The position numbers and the translations under genes are program-made. Of a DNA stretch of 64,000 nt, positions 55,060-63,269 are shown in pieces; position 1 is the first letter of the stretch; every line of letters begins with the position of its first letter. The notes below the pieces were generated by a model. It was not told the origin of the DNA. It saw only the letters and a list, made by a program, of their open reading frames with translations, and did no database searches. The stretch covers positions 1 to 64,000 of the forward strand of contig CAWETE010000005.1 in the NCBI GenBank assembly GCA_963811895.1, read 5' to 3'. This DNA is from DASSUW01 sp963811895 (GTDB lineage: Bacteria; Actinomycetota; Thermoleophilia; Solirubrobacterales; Solirubrobacteraceae).

Positions 55060-56046
55060 ATGAGCGCCATCGACAGCCGGGAGAAGCGTTCCGGCCGAAT
55101 ACCAGAAGGTCCCGCACATGCGCGCAAGGGTTCGCTCGGGCAGACGCTCAAGCGGACGTTCGCCGAGTTCAAGGAGGACGAGCTCACCGACCGGGCCGCG
55201 GCGCTCACCTACTACGGCGTGCTCTCGATCTTCCCCGCGCTGATCGCGCTGGTCTCGATCGTCGGGCTCGTCTTCGATCCCGCCCGGATCACGAAGGCCC
55301 TGACCGACGTGGTGAGCTCGGCGGGGCCGGCATCGGCGGTCGAGACCTTCAAGGGCCCGATCGAGACCATCACGAGCAGCAGCGGCAAGGCCGGGATCAT
55401 GCTGATCGTCGGCATCGCCGCCGCGCTGTGGACCGCGTCGGGCTACGTCGGCGCCTTCATGCGCGCCTCGAATGTGATCTACGAGGTCGAGGAAGGGCGC
55501 TCGATCGTGAAGCTGCGCCCGGTCCAGATGCTCGTGACGCTCGTGCTCGTGCTGCTGCTCGCGCTCGTGCTCGTCGCGCTGGTGCTGACGGGCCCGCTCG
55601 CCGAGGCCGTCGGCTCCGCCGTGGGGCTGGGCTCGGCCGCGGTCACGGCCTGGGACATCGCCAAGTGGCCGGTGCTGCTCGCCGTCGTCGTGGTGATGAT
55701 CGCCCTCCTTTACTACGCGTCGCCCAACGCGAAGCTGCGCGGCGTCAAGTCGATCCTGCCCGGCGCCGCGCTCGCGGTCGTCGTCTGGCTCGTCGCCTCG
55801 GCCGCCTTCGCGTTCTACGTCGCCAACTTCGGCTCCTACGACAAGACCTACGGCACGCTCGGCGGGGTCGTGGTCTTCCTCGTCTGGGTCTGGCTGACCA
55901 ACGTGGCGATCCTTCTCGGCGCCGAGCTGAACGCCGAGCGCGAGCGCTCGCGCCAGCTGGAGGACGGCACGCCCGGCGCCGAGCGCGAGCTGCAGCTCGA
56001 CGAGCGCTCCGAGCCCAAGGCCAAGCAACGCACGCGAACCGCCTGA
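55060..56046 (+). CDS. YihY/BrkB-family inner membrane protein
   Basis: A 328-residue protein with six membrane helices. DRAAALTYYGVLSIFPALIALVSIVGLV is the signature first helix; GYVGAFMRASNVIYEVEE, YYASPNAKLRGVKSILPGAALAVVVW and FGSYDKTYGTLGGVVVFLVWVWLTNVAILLGAELNAE follow. The C-terminal tail is charged. Start ATG follows AGGGAGGAG; an in-frame GTG precedes it directly. Family role unclear (envelope stress). First of five genes in an apparent operon. Confidence 0.9.
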   Translation: MSAIDSREKRSGRIPEGPAHARKGSLGQTLKRTFAEFKEDELTDRAAALTYYGVLSIFPALIALVSIVGLVFDPARITKALTDVVSSAGPASAVETFKGPIETITSSSGKAGIMLIVGIAAALWTASGYVGAFMRASNVIYEVEEGRSIVKLRPVQMLVTLVLVLLLALVLVALVLTGPLAEAVGSAVGLGSAAVTAWDIAKWPVLLAVVVVMIALLYYASPNAKLRGVKSILPGAALAVVVWLVASAAFAFYVANFGSYDKTYGTLGGVVVFLVWVWLTNVAILLGAELNAERERSRQLEDGTPGAERELQLDERSEPKAKQRTRTA

Positions 56047-56074
56047 AACCCCAACCACACAAGTGAGGTTCCCC

Positions 56075-56263
56075 ATGGAGATCCCGAAGGACAAGATCCT
56101 CGAGCTGCTCAAGCAGCAGGGCAAGGACGACCAGGTCGAGCCGGCTCGCAATGAGCTGCCCGACCAGGTCGACCCCGAGCGCGACTCCGGCCTGCTCGCG
56201 AAGTTCGGCATCGATCCCCAGGACCTGCTCGCCAAGTTCGGCGGCGGCATCCCCGGCCTGTGA
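56075..56263 (+). CDS. Small acidic protein of the YihY operon
   Basis: A 62-residue soluble protein beginning MEIPKDKILELLKQQGKDDQ. It has a duplicated LLAKFG element (SGLLAKFGIDPQDLLAKFGGG) near the C-terminus and is charged throughout. Small proteins of this sort sit beside holin/DUF3618 genes in related actinobacteria. Function unknown. Confidence 0.75.
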   Translation: MEIPKDKILELLKQQGKDDQVEPARNELPDQVDPERDSGLLAKFGIDPQDLLAKFGGGIPGL

Positions 56264-56294
56264 GCGGCCACCCAATGACCGAGAGGAACATGCG

Positions 56295-56789
56295 ATGACC
56301 CAGATCTACGACTCGCCCACCGAGTCATCCACCACCGACCAGGCCAAGGAGAAGGCGCAGGAGGCGGCCGGGCAGGCGAAGGAGAAGGCCGGCTCCCAGC
56401 TGCGCTCGCAGGTCGACCAGCGGTCCACCGACGCCGGTCACCGCGTCAGCGGCGTCGCTTCCGACGTCCGCTCCGTGAGCGAGTCCCTGCGCGAGCAGGG
56501 CAAGGACCAGCCGGCCAGGCTGGCCGAGCAGGCGGCCGATCGCGCGGAGCGGCTCGGGAGCTACCTCAAGGAGAGCGACGCCGACCGCATCCTCGGCGAC
56601 GTCGAGGACTTCGGGCGCCGGCAGCCGTGGGCCGTGATCGCCGGTGGCGTGGCCCTCGGGCTCGTCGCCTCGCGCTTTCTCAAGGCCTCGTCGATCGACC
56701 GCTACGAGAAGCGCACGAGCATCCAGCCGCGCGAGCCGGTCGCCCCTGCCGTGCCGACAACGCCGCCCGCGTTCGACGCGAGCCGCTGA
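56295..56789 (+). CDS. Amphipathic coiled-coil protein with one membrane segment (YtxH/ElaB-like)
   Basis: A 164-residue protein. Long Ala/Lys/Gln-rich amphipathic helices (DQAKEKAQEAAGQAKEKAG, VRSVSESLREQGKD) are followed by RRQPWAVIAGGVALGLVASRFLKAS, a glycine-rich membrane segment as in ElaB/YgaM/YtxH-type stress proteins. The C-terminal tail is Pro-rich. Probably membrane-attached. Confidence 0.75.
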   Translation: MTQIYDSPTESSTTDQAKEKAQEAAGQAKEKAGSQLRSQVDQRSTDAGHRVSGVASDVRSVSESLREQGKDQPARLAEQAADRAERLGSYLKESDADRILGDVEDFGRRQPWAVIAGGVALGLVASRFLKASSIDRYEKRTSIQPREPVAPAVPTTPPAFDASR

Positions 56790-56792
56790 GCC

Positions 56793-57218
56793 ATGGCCGA
56801 AGCCGTGAACGCCACCACCGGCGACCAGCGTGAGCGTCCGATCGGCGAGCTGGTCAAGGACCTCTCGTCGCAGACCTCGACGCTGGTGCGTCAGGAGATC
56901 GAGCTCGCTCGCGCCGAGCTTCAGCAGAAGGGCAAGCTGGCCGGCAAGGGCGTCGGCATGCTGGTCGGCGCCGCGATGGCGGCGCTGCTCGCGCTGGGCG
57001 CGCTTACCGCCGGCCTGATCGCGCTGCTGGACAGGGCGATGGCGACGTGGGTCGCCGCGCTGATCGTGATGGCACTGTGGGCGGTCGTCGCCCTCGTGCT
57101 CGCCAAGGCCGGCCAGAAGTCGCTGCAGAAGGCGACGCCGCCGGTCCCTCAGACCGTCGAGACAGTGAAGGAGGACATCCAATGGGCCAAGAACCCGACC
57201 GGATCCGCTCAGAGATAG
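56793..57218 (+). CDS. Phage-holin-family (DUF1469/Holin_3_6) membrane protein
   Basis: A 141-residue protein. The amphipathic N-terminus (IGELVKDLSSQTSTLVRQEIELARAELQQK) and two membrane helices are the usual layout of this chromosomal family. Despite the name it is not evidence of a phage: no other phage gene is present and the same neighbours recur in actinobacterial chromosomes. The end overlaps the next gene by 37 nt. Confidence 0.85.
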   Translation: MAEAVNATTGDQRERPIGELVKDLSSQTSTLVRQEIELARAELQQKGKLAGKGVGMLVGAAMAALLALGALTAGLIALLDRAMATWVAALIVMALWAVVALVLAKAGQKSLQKATPPVPQTVETVKEDIQWAKNPTGSAQR

Positions 57219-57676
57219 AGCAGACGCGCGCGGAGATGTCAGAGACCGTGGACGCGCTCGGCTACAAGGCCGACGTCAAGTCGCGGGCGAAGGATCGCGT
57301 CGTGGGAGTCAAGGACCGCATCGCCGGCGCCACGCCGGACGGCGGCGACGTCAAGGACAAGGCACGGCAGGCGCGCAGCGTGGCGGAGGAGAACCCGCTC
57401 GGTCTCGCCATCGGCGCGGTCGCGGTCGGGTTCGTGGCCGGCATGCTGATCCCGTCCACCCGCGTGGAGGACGAGAAGATCGGCAGCGTGGCCGACGACG
57501 TCAAGGACAAGATCAAGGAGACCGGTCAGGAGGCCGTCGAGCGCGGCAAGCAGGTCGCGCAGGACGCGGCGCAGACCGCCAAGGAGAGTGGGCAGGAGCA
57601 CGCCCAGGAGCTCAAGGACGGCGCGCAGGAGACCGCCCAGGACATCGGCGAGCGTCCCCAGTACACCGCTCGCTGA
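57182..57676 (+). CDS. DUF3618 protein
   Basis: A 164-residue protein. The N-terminal DUF3618 signature RIRSEIEQTRAEMSETVDALGYKADVKSRAKD is followed by a membrane segment (NPLGLAIGAVAVGFVAGMLIP) and a long repetitive Lys/Glu/Gln amphipathic helix (KIKETGQEAVERGKQVAQDAAQTAKE). Usually co-occurs with holin-family proteins. Starts within the end of the holin-family gene, implying translational coupling. Confidence 0.85.
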   Translation: MGQEPDRIRSEIEQTRAEMSETVDALGYKADVKSRAKDRVVGVKDRIAGATPDGGDVKDKARQARSVAEENPLGLAIGAVAVGFVAGMLIPSTRVEDEKIGSVADDVKDKIKETGQEAVERGKQVAQDAAQTAKESGQEHAQELKDGAQETAQDIGERPQYTAR

Positions 57677-57682
57677 TGCGGC

Positions 57683-57729
57683 GCGGCGCGGACCCGGCCT
57701 CTGCCCCTGACGGCCGTGGTCCGCGCCGC
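57683..57729 (+). terminator. Terminator of the YihY operon
   Basis: Perfect 12-bp arms GCGGCGCGGACC / GGTCCGCGCCGC with a longer loop, 7 nt after the DUF3618 stop and followed by CCTTG. Confidence 0.7.
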
Positions 57730-57767
57730 CCTTGCAATTCCCGCGGCGATCGCGTCGACTGCTCGAC

Positions 57768-59147
57768 GTGACCGACCGGCGTGCGAGCACGGAGCGAACG
57801 CGGAGCAGGATCCTCGAGACGAGCCGCCGTCTGCTCGAGCAGTCGCCCACGCCTGCGACCGCGGACATCGCGGCGGCCGCCGGCGTCTCCCGGTCCACGC
57901 TCTACCGGCACTTCCCCGACCGCGAGGCCCTGCTCGAGGCGCTCCGGCGGTACCGCCCCCCTGCGCCCGCGGAGACCGCGGACCAGCCGCTGCCCGCCGG
58001 CCGGCTCGGGCGGGCGAGCCCGGTGCTGCTGGACGGGATCCACGTCTTCGACGTCGTGGCTCCCTCCCTGCTCCCCGACCAGCTGGTGGCCGAGGCGCAG
58101 CGCATCGCCGAGGTCCCGCTCGCGCTGTACGTCGTCGACATCGACGGCTCGCACCTGTTGCGCGTTGCCGGACCGGATCGGCTCCCCGAGCGGATCGCCG
58201 TGCCGCTGGCGATCGGACCGGAGCTGGACTCCGCCGGCCTGGCCGAGCTGCGCGCCGGCCTCGCGCACCGACGTGGCGTCGAGGTCATCCCGCTCTGGCT
58301 CCGCGGGCGGGCGATGGGCGTGATGCTGACGCTCGGCCGGCCGCGACGCCCGCTCGCCGAGCTCGCGCGCCAGGCCGCCGCCGCCATCACGCTCGCCGAC
58401 CGCTACACGGACACGTTCGCGCGAGGCCAGCGGCGCAAGCAGCCCATTGCGGGGGCCGAGATCCAGCAGAGCCTGCTCCCGCCGCGCATCTCCCGGATCA
58501 GCGGCGGCGAGCTGGCGGGCAACGTGCTGCCCAGCTACGAGGTCGCCGGCGACTGGTTCGACTTCGTCGAGAACCTCGACGGAGTGTGGATCACGCTCGC
58601 CGACGGCCTCGGTCCCAGCACGCGCGCCGCCGCGAGCAGCGCGGTCGCGCTCGGGGCGCTGCGCGCCAGCCGGCGCAGCGGGGGCACCACCCACGAGGCG
58701 CTGATGCTCATGCACCGGACGCTGCGCGAGATGCCCGGCCCAGCCGCCGAGATGACCGCGATCATCGCGCACTGGGATCCCGCCACGTTCAGGCTCGAGA
58801 TCGTCAACTGCGGGCACGTCACGCCTCTCGTGATCCGCGCCGACCGGTCGGTCGAGCCGATCGACATGCCGATCAGGCGCGGCCTCGGCGGCCGCGCGAC
58901 CCCGCGACCCTCCGAGCTGGCGACGACCCTCGAGCCGGGAGACCGGCTGATCATCTGCTCCGACGGCGTGATCACCGACGGAGACGGACGAGCCGGCCTC
59001 GGCCACGACGAGGTCGCACGGGCCGCCCTCCTTTCCGAGGACGGCTCGGCGGCCGACACCGTCCGCAAGGTCCACCGAGCCGTTCTGGATGCGAGCGGCG
59101 AGGAGCTCAAGGACGACGCCACCGTGGTCTGCCTCGCAGCCGAGTGA
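57768..59147 (+). CDS. TetR-type HTH fused to a SpoIIE/PP2C phosphatase
   Basis: A 459-residue protein. Residues 5-60 are a TetR HTH (TRSRILETSRRLLEQSPTPATADIAAAAGVSRSTLYRHFPDREALLEAL). Residues about 95-225 form a GAF-like domain (LVAEAQRIAEVPLALYVVDIDGSHLLRVAG). Residues about 235-459 are SpoIIE-type: AGAEIQQSLLPPRI, EVAGDWFDFVENLDGVWITLADGLG, IVNCGHVTPLVI, DRLIICSDGVITDG and DDATVVCL with metal Asp residues. The usual GDG of the first metal motif reads ADG. The fusion could tie DNA binding to an anti-anti-sigma phosphatase. The GTG start is preferred because it directly precedes the HTH. Confidence 0.85.
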   Translation: MTDRRASTERTRSRILETSRRLLEQSPTPATADIAAAAGVSRSTLYRHFPDREALLEALRRYRPPAPAETADQPLPAGRLGRASPVLLDGIHVFDVVAPSLLPDQLVAEAQRIAEVPLALYVVDIDGSHLLRVAGPDRLPERIAVPLAIGPELDSAGLAELRAGLAHRRGVEVIPLWLRGRAMGVMLTLGRPRRPLAELARQAAAAITLADRYTDTFARGQRRKQPIAGAEIQQSLLPPRISRISGGELAGNVLPSYEVAGDWFDFVENLDGVWITLADGLGPSTRAAASSAVALGALRASRRSGGTTHEALMLMHRTLREMPGPAAEMTAIIAHWDPATFRLEIVNCGHVTPLVIRADRSVEPIDMPIRRGLGGRATPRPSELATTLEPGDRLIICSDGVITDGDGRAGLGHDEVARAALLSEDGSAADTVRKVHRAVLDASGEELKDDATVVCLAAE

Positions 59148-60074
59148 CTACGGCTGAGCGAGGGGCGGCGTGCCGTAGGTGTGGAAGCTCGGCACGGTCT
59201 GGACTCCCCAGGCCTGGCCCTTGGCCCGCTCGCTCTCGGTCCACACCACGCACGGCTCGTCGGGCGCGTAGACGAAGCGGCCGCCGGTGGTGACCTCGAT
59301 CCGGTTGCCGCCGGGCTCGATGCCGTAGAGGAAGAAGCCGGCGGCGATCGCGTGCTTGGAGGGCGCGGCCTCGATCTCGATGCCGGCGTCGAGCCAGATG
59401 TCGGCGGCCCGCAGGCACTCCTCGCGCGTGTCGACCCAGAAGGCGAGGTGGTGCAGGCGGCCGTGGGCGCCGTGGGCGTCGCGCGTGTAGATGAGCTCGT
59501 GGGCGGCGATCGAGGCGCTCATCCAGGCGCCGGCCTCGGTGCCGTCGTCGAGCTCGACGCGCTCGTAGAGGCGGTAGCCGAGCGCGTCGACGCAGAAGTC
59601 GCGGTTGGCGCGAACGTCGGCGGCCAGGACGTTGACGTGGTCGAGCCGCTTGACGGCGCAGCCGCGCCCGGTGTAGCGGCCGGGGTGGTTCTTGAGCGCG
59701 GGGCGCAGGTGGGGAGGAGGGTCGTAGCGCTCGCACTCGTGGTAGAGCTCGAAGCGGTGACCGTCGGGGTCGCGGAAGCGGAAGCGGTGGCCGTCCACCC
59801 AGCCCTCGCCGAGCCCGGTCGCCTCGACGGCGGCCACGCGCCGCTCGAGCGCCTCGGGGCTCCAGGCGCGCAGCCCGAGCACGCCCATCCCGGAGGTCGA
59901 GGACTCGGTGAGCTTGAGCGACCACGGCTGGTAGTCGCCCCACCCGCGCAGGTACGCCGACGCGCCGTCCTCGTGCTCGATCTCCATGCCCATGACGTCG
60001 ACGAAGAAGCGCAGGCTCTCCTCGCCCTTCGGGGTGAGCAGCTCCACCGGCCCGAGGTGGGCGATCTCGCTCAT
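59148..60074 (-). CDS. Extradiol (catechol 2,3-) dioxygenase-like VOC protein
   Basis: A 308-residue two-domain VOC protein. Metal ligands of the C-terminal domain are present: His in KRLDHVNVLA, His in RLHHLAFWVDT and Glu in GGNRIEVTTG. RDPDGHRFELYHE closes the N-terminal domain. It would open an aromatic ring next to a diol using Fe(II) and oxygen. Last of four genes whose stops and starts overlap by 4 nt. Confidence 0.9.
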   Translation of the reverse strand: MSEIAHLGPVELLTPKGEESLRFFVDVMGMEIEHEDGASAYLRGWGDYQPWSLKLTESSTSGMGVLGLRAWSPEALERRVAAVEATGLGEGWVDGHRFRFRDPDGHRFELYHECERYDPPPHLRPALKNHPGRYTGRGCAVKRLDHVNVLAADVRANRDFCVDALGYRLYERVELDDGTEAGAWMSASIAAHELIYTRDAHGAHGRLHHLAFWVDTREECLRAADIWLDAGIEIEAAPSKHAIAAGFFLYGIEPGGNRIEVTTGGRFVYAPDEPCVVWTESERAKGQAWGVQTVPSFHTYGTPPLAQP

Positions 60075-60667
60075 CCGCCGAGCCCGTCCAGCTCGTAGGA
60101 CAGCGCGCCCGCCTCGAGCTTGGCCCGCTTGACCGCCTCCTTCTCCTCGCGCGCGAGCGACAGTCGCAGCACCTCGTCGGAGCGCTCGGCGGCGACCACG
60201 GTGGCGCCGTCGGCGTCGAGCACCACGAGGTCGCCCGGCCGGATCTCCTGACCGCCGACGCGCACCGGCACGTCGAGCTCGCCGGCAATGTTCTTCGTCG
60301 CGCCGCGCGAGCGGACCCAGCGCGCCCAGACCGGGAGGCCCATCTCGGCCAGCTCCTCGCTGTCGCGGACGGCGGCGTCGACCAGCACGGCGGCCGCGCC
60401 GCGGACCTTGGCCTGGGTGGCGAGCAGGTCGCCGAGCAGCGCGACGGGCGCCGGCTCGGGCATCGTGAGCACGAGCACCTCGCCCGCCTGCAGCCCCGCC
60501 ATCGCGGCGTGGACCATGAGGTTGTCGTCCTGGCCGCAGCGCACGGTCCGGGCGGGGCCGCAGGCGCGCGAGCCGGGCACGATCTGGCGCAGCTCGACAT
60601 CCACCAGGCCGTGGCGGCCGGATGCCTCGTAGACGGTCGCCGAGCCCAGCCGGGCGAGCTCGTTCAC
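60071..60667 (-). CDS. RraA-like / HMG-type aldolase (4-carboxy-4-hydroxy-2-oxoadipate aldolase-like)
   Basis: A 198-residue protein of the RraA/GalC/LigK fold: SATVYEASGRHG, ARTVRCGQDDNLMVHAAM, GDLLATQAKVRGAAAVLVDAAVRDSEEL with the conserved GD-x-A...DxxxRD metal and substrate site, and VRVGGQEIRPGDLVVLDADGATVV. In gallate and protocatechuate 4,5-cleavage this enzyme splits the last intermediate into pyruvate and oxaloacetate. GTG overlaps the deacetylase-like gene stop. Confidence 0.85.
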   Translation of the reverse strand: MNELARLGSATVYEASGRHGLVDVELRQIVPGSRACGPARTVRCGQDDNLMVHAAMAGLQAGEVLVLTMPEPAPVALLGDLLATQAKVRGAAAVLVDAAVRDSEELAEMGLPVWARWVRSRGATKNIAGELDVPVRVGGQEIRPGDLVVLDADGATVVAAERSDEVLRLSLAREEKEAVKRAKLEAGALSYELDGLGG

Positions 60668-61377
60668 AGCTGATCGACCACCTGGGGCAGGACGCGCTGG
60701 AACGACTCGGCCTGGCGGACGGCGGCGTCGCCCGACGCGCGGCGGGCGTGGTGACCCCGCATGCCGCCGCGCTGCCCGTAGTACTCCTGCAGGTACCGCT
60801 GCGCCTTCATCTCGGCCATGGCGGCGACCTTCTGCTCCCACACCGCGGTGATGTCGACGTGCACGGTCGGCGTGAAGTTGCACAGCTCGGGCTGGTGGGG
60901 CTCGAACAGGAAGAGCTGCGGAGGCTTGATGGTCGGGAAGGCGCTCGAGACGCCGGCGCCGGCGGCGAGGCCGCGCGCGCGGTCGACGGCGGCGTGGGCC
61001 ACCGGGTGATCCGGGTTGAAGGGGTCGGTGTCGGTGTGGGTGATGAGCACGTCGGGCGCGAACTCGCGGATGGCGTCGGCGATCCGCAGCAGCGCGTCGC
61101 CGTCGATCTGCAGCGGGTAGTCGCCGAGGTCGAGGCAGCGGAACGTGGCGCCGAGGTGCGCGGCGGCGGCCTCGGCCTCGGCGTGGCGGACGCGCTTGAC
61201 GTTCTCGATCGTCTGGTCCTCCTGCTTCCACAGCTCGCCCGACTCGCCGCGCTCGCCGTAGGAGAGCGCGATCACCTCGGCCGTGCCGCCGGCGGCCGCC
61301 GCCTTGGCGACCGCCCCGCCCGCGCGCCACACGAAGTCGGCCGAGTGGGCGCCGATGACCTGGACGCGCCGGCTCAT
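60664..61377 (-). CDS. PIG-L-family hydrolase/hydratase (GalB-like)
   Basis: A 237-residue PIG-L fold protein: VIGAHSADFVWRAGG (the AHxDD zinc motif with SAD), SYGERGESGE, and HTDTDPFNPDHPVAH with the HPDH-like ligand. In Pseudomonas, GalB of this family is a 4-oxalomesaconate hydratase and works directly before the aldolase GalC. Sitting next to an RraA-like aldolase, a hydratase role is favoured over N-deacetylation. Confidence 0.85.
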   Translation of the reverse strand: MSRRVQVIGAHSADFVWRAGGAVAKAAAAGGTAEVIALSYGERGESGELWKQEDQTIENVKRVRHAEAEAAAAHLGATFRCLDLGDYPLQIDGDALLRIADAIREFAPDVLITHTDTDPFNPDHPVAHAAVDRARGLAAGAGVSSAFPTIKPPQLFLFEPHQPELCNFTPTVHVDITAVWEQKVAAMAEMKAQRYLQEYYGQRGGMRGHHARRASGDAAVRQAESFQRVLPQVVDQL

Positions 61378-62294
61378 GCCGCTCCGGCCACGCGGCGGGT
61401 GTTCTCGACGGCCATGATCCGCACCTCCTCCTCGGTGAAGCCGGCCGCCAGGAAGCGGTCGGCCATGATCGCGAGCCCGTCCTCCACCGGCGGGTTGAAC
61501 GTCTGCCCGAGGTCGGTGCTCCAGACGGTGCTCTCCGCCCCCACCGCGCGGGTCGCCGCGAAGACCTCATCCCACGTGCACTTGCCGGTGTACGGCGTCG
61601 TGAACGTGCGCTCCATCAACGCGCCGCGCTCGGCGAGCGCCTCCTGGTCGTAGTGGCCGACCCGCTGGGACGGGAACTCGGGGTGGGTGACGACGATCGT
61701 GCCGACGCCGGCGGCGAGCGCGGCGTCGACGGCGGCGAAGATCTCGTCGCGCGACAGGTGGCCCGTGGCGAGCACCATGTCGTGGCGCGCCACCACGGCC
61801 ACCACGTCGAGCAGCTCGGGCAGCGGGCCGCCGTCGCCGTCCACCACGGGCACCGCTTCGGGATGCACGCCGGCCTCGCGCAGGTCGAGCTCGAAGCGCA
61901 CCCACACCGGCACCTTGCCGTCCGGGTCCGCGTGCTCGACCTCGCCGAACTCGTTCTCCGAGCTGACGGTGGGCAGCCAGGCGATGCGCGCGCCCTGCCG
62001 CGCCGCCACCTCGACCGCCGTGGCGTTGAGCCCGCCGACGGCGTGGTTGAGCGTGATCGTCCCCAGCGCCCGCACGCCCGGGACCGCCGCCGTTACGACC
62101 GCCGCGCGCTCCGCGGTGGCGGTGTAGTGCGACTTCAGCCCGAAGCCGGCGAGCCCGAGCTCCAGGCAGCGCTGCGCCAGCTCGAGGTCGGTGATCCGGC
62201 GCGGCGCGAAGTCGGGCGCCACGTGCACGTGGGTGTCGAACCCGCCGCGCACGAGCTCTCGCGCGCGCTCCGAGGGGACGGGATGCTCTGCCAT
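61374..62294 (-). CDS. Amidohydrolase-like TIM-barrel protein (DUF6282-like)
   Basis: A 306-residue protein. GGFDTHVHVAPDF gives the HxH metal pair. LKSHYTAT, ATGHLSRDEIF, VVTHPEFPSQ and STDLGQTFNPP supply further ligands and the catalytic Asp. It resembles the amidohydrolase superfamily that includes the pyrone-dicarboxylate lactonase LigI. First gene of the operon, so it may open a lactone or hydrolyse an intermediate of the same aromatic pathway; that is inference. Confidence 0.8.
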   Translation of the reverse strand: MAEHPVPSERARELVRGGFDTHVHVAPDFAPRRITDLELAQRCLELGLAGFGLKSHYTATAERAAVVTAAVPGVRALGTITLNHAVGGLNATAVEVAARQGARIAWLPTVSSENEFGEVEHADPDGKVPVWVRFELDLREAGVHPEAVPVVDGDGGPLPELLDVVAVVARHDMVLATGHLSRDEIFAAVDAALAAGVGTIVVTHPEFPSQRVGHYDQEALAERGALMERTFTTPYTGKCTWDEVFAATRAVGAESTVWSTDLGQTFNPPVEDGLAIMADRFLAAGFTEEEVRIMAVENTRRVAGAA

Positions 62295-62357
62295 GCGGCG
62301 GGAACGATACGTCGAGGAAGAGCTCGCCGACCCAGCCTGCCGTAGGCTGGCGCTGGC

Positions 62358-63269
62358 GTGACGCCGACGACAGAGCCCGCGGTGCGGACGCGCGTCCTGA
62401 GCGCGAAGGCGCTCGGGGTGCTGGCGGTCGTGGGCATGGTCGCCGCGTTCTCGCTGAGCTCGACGCTGGTGAAGCGCGCGGAGTCGCCGGGCGTCCTCGT
62501 CGCGTTCTGGCGGATGCTCACGGTCAGCATCGTCTGGAATGCCCTGCTCTGGAGCACGGGACGGACGGTGACGATCGCGAACCTGCGACAGGCGCTCGTG
62601 CCGGGGATCTTCTTCGGCCTGAATCTGGCGGTCTTCTTCGCCGGGGCGACGCACAACAGCGTGGCCAACGCCGCCCTGATCGGCTCGCTCGCTCCGTTCC
62701 TGATCGTGCCGGTCGGCGCCTGGCTCTTCAGCGAGTACATCAACCCGCGGGCGCTGGTGTTCGCCGTCGTCGCGTTCGGCGGCGTGGCACTCGTGCTGTT
62801 CAGCGCCCCGCCCAACGGCGACGCCTCGCTGGAGGGGAACCTGTTCGGCTTCCTCGCGATGCTGCTCCTGGTGGCGTACGTGGCGTCGACCAAGTACTAC
62901 CGGCAGGAGATGGATGTCACCACCTTCATGGCGACGATCTGTCCCATCGCGACCGTCGCGGTGCTCCCGCTGGCGCTCGCGCACGGCGACGTACTCGGGA
63001 TGAGCGGCACGGGATGGCTGTTCATGCTCATCCTCACGTTCACGAGCGGGGTGGCGGCACAGGGCCTGCTGGTGTTCGCGCAGAAGACGATCCAGATCGG
63101 GACGATCGCGATCGCGCAGGTGGCTCAGCCCGCGCTCGCGGTCGTTTGGTCGTTCCTGCTGCTGAGCGAGGTGGTGAACCCGCGGCAGATGGCCGGCATC
63201 GCCATCGTCATGGGCGGGCTGCTGGCATTCGTCGTGATCCATCAGCGTCAGTCCGGTCGCGCTCCGTGA
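62358..63269 (+). CDS. EamA/DMT-family transporter
   Basis: A 303-residue protein with ten predicted membrane helices in two EamA repeats: VAAFSLSSTLVKRAESPGVLVAFWRML, NSVANAALIGSLAPFLIVPVGAWLFSE, and IAIAQVAQPALAVVWSFLLLSEVVNPRQMAGIAIVMGG. Exports or imports small metabolites. It diverges from the aromatic operon over 63 nt, so it may move a substrate or product of that pathway. Intact, unlike the remnant at 43.3 kb. Confidence 0.9.
   Translation: MTPTTEPAVRTRVLSAKALGVLAVVGMVAAFSLSSTLVKRAESPGVLVAFWRMLTVSIVWNALLWSTGRTVTIANLRQALVPGIFFGLNLAVFFAGATHNSVANAALIGSLAPFLIVPVGAWLFSEYINPRALVFAVVAFGGVALVLFSAPPNGDASLEGNLFGFLAMLLLVAYVASTKYYRQEMDVTTFMATICPIATVAVLPLALAHGDVLGMSGTGWLFMLILTFTSGVAAQGLLVFAQKTIQIGTIAIAQVAQPALAVVWSFLLLSEVVNPRQMAGIAIVMGGLLAFVVIHQRQSGRAP

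Noticed and set aside
56793..57218. Holin annotation as a prophage marker
   Set aside because: No integrase, terminase, capsid, lysin or attachment repeats are nearby; the chromosomal holin-family/DUF3618/YihY grouping explains it.
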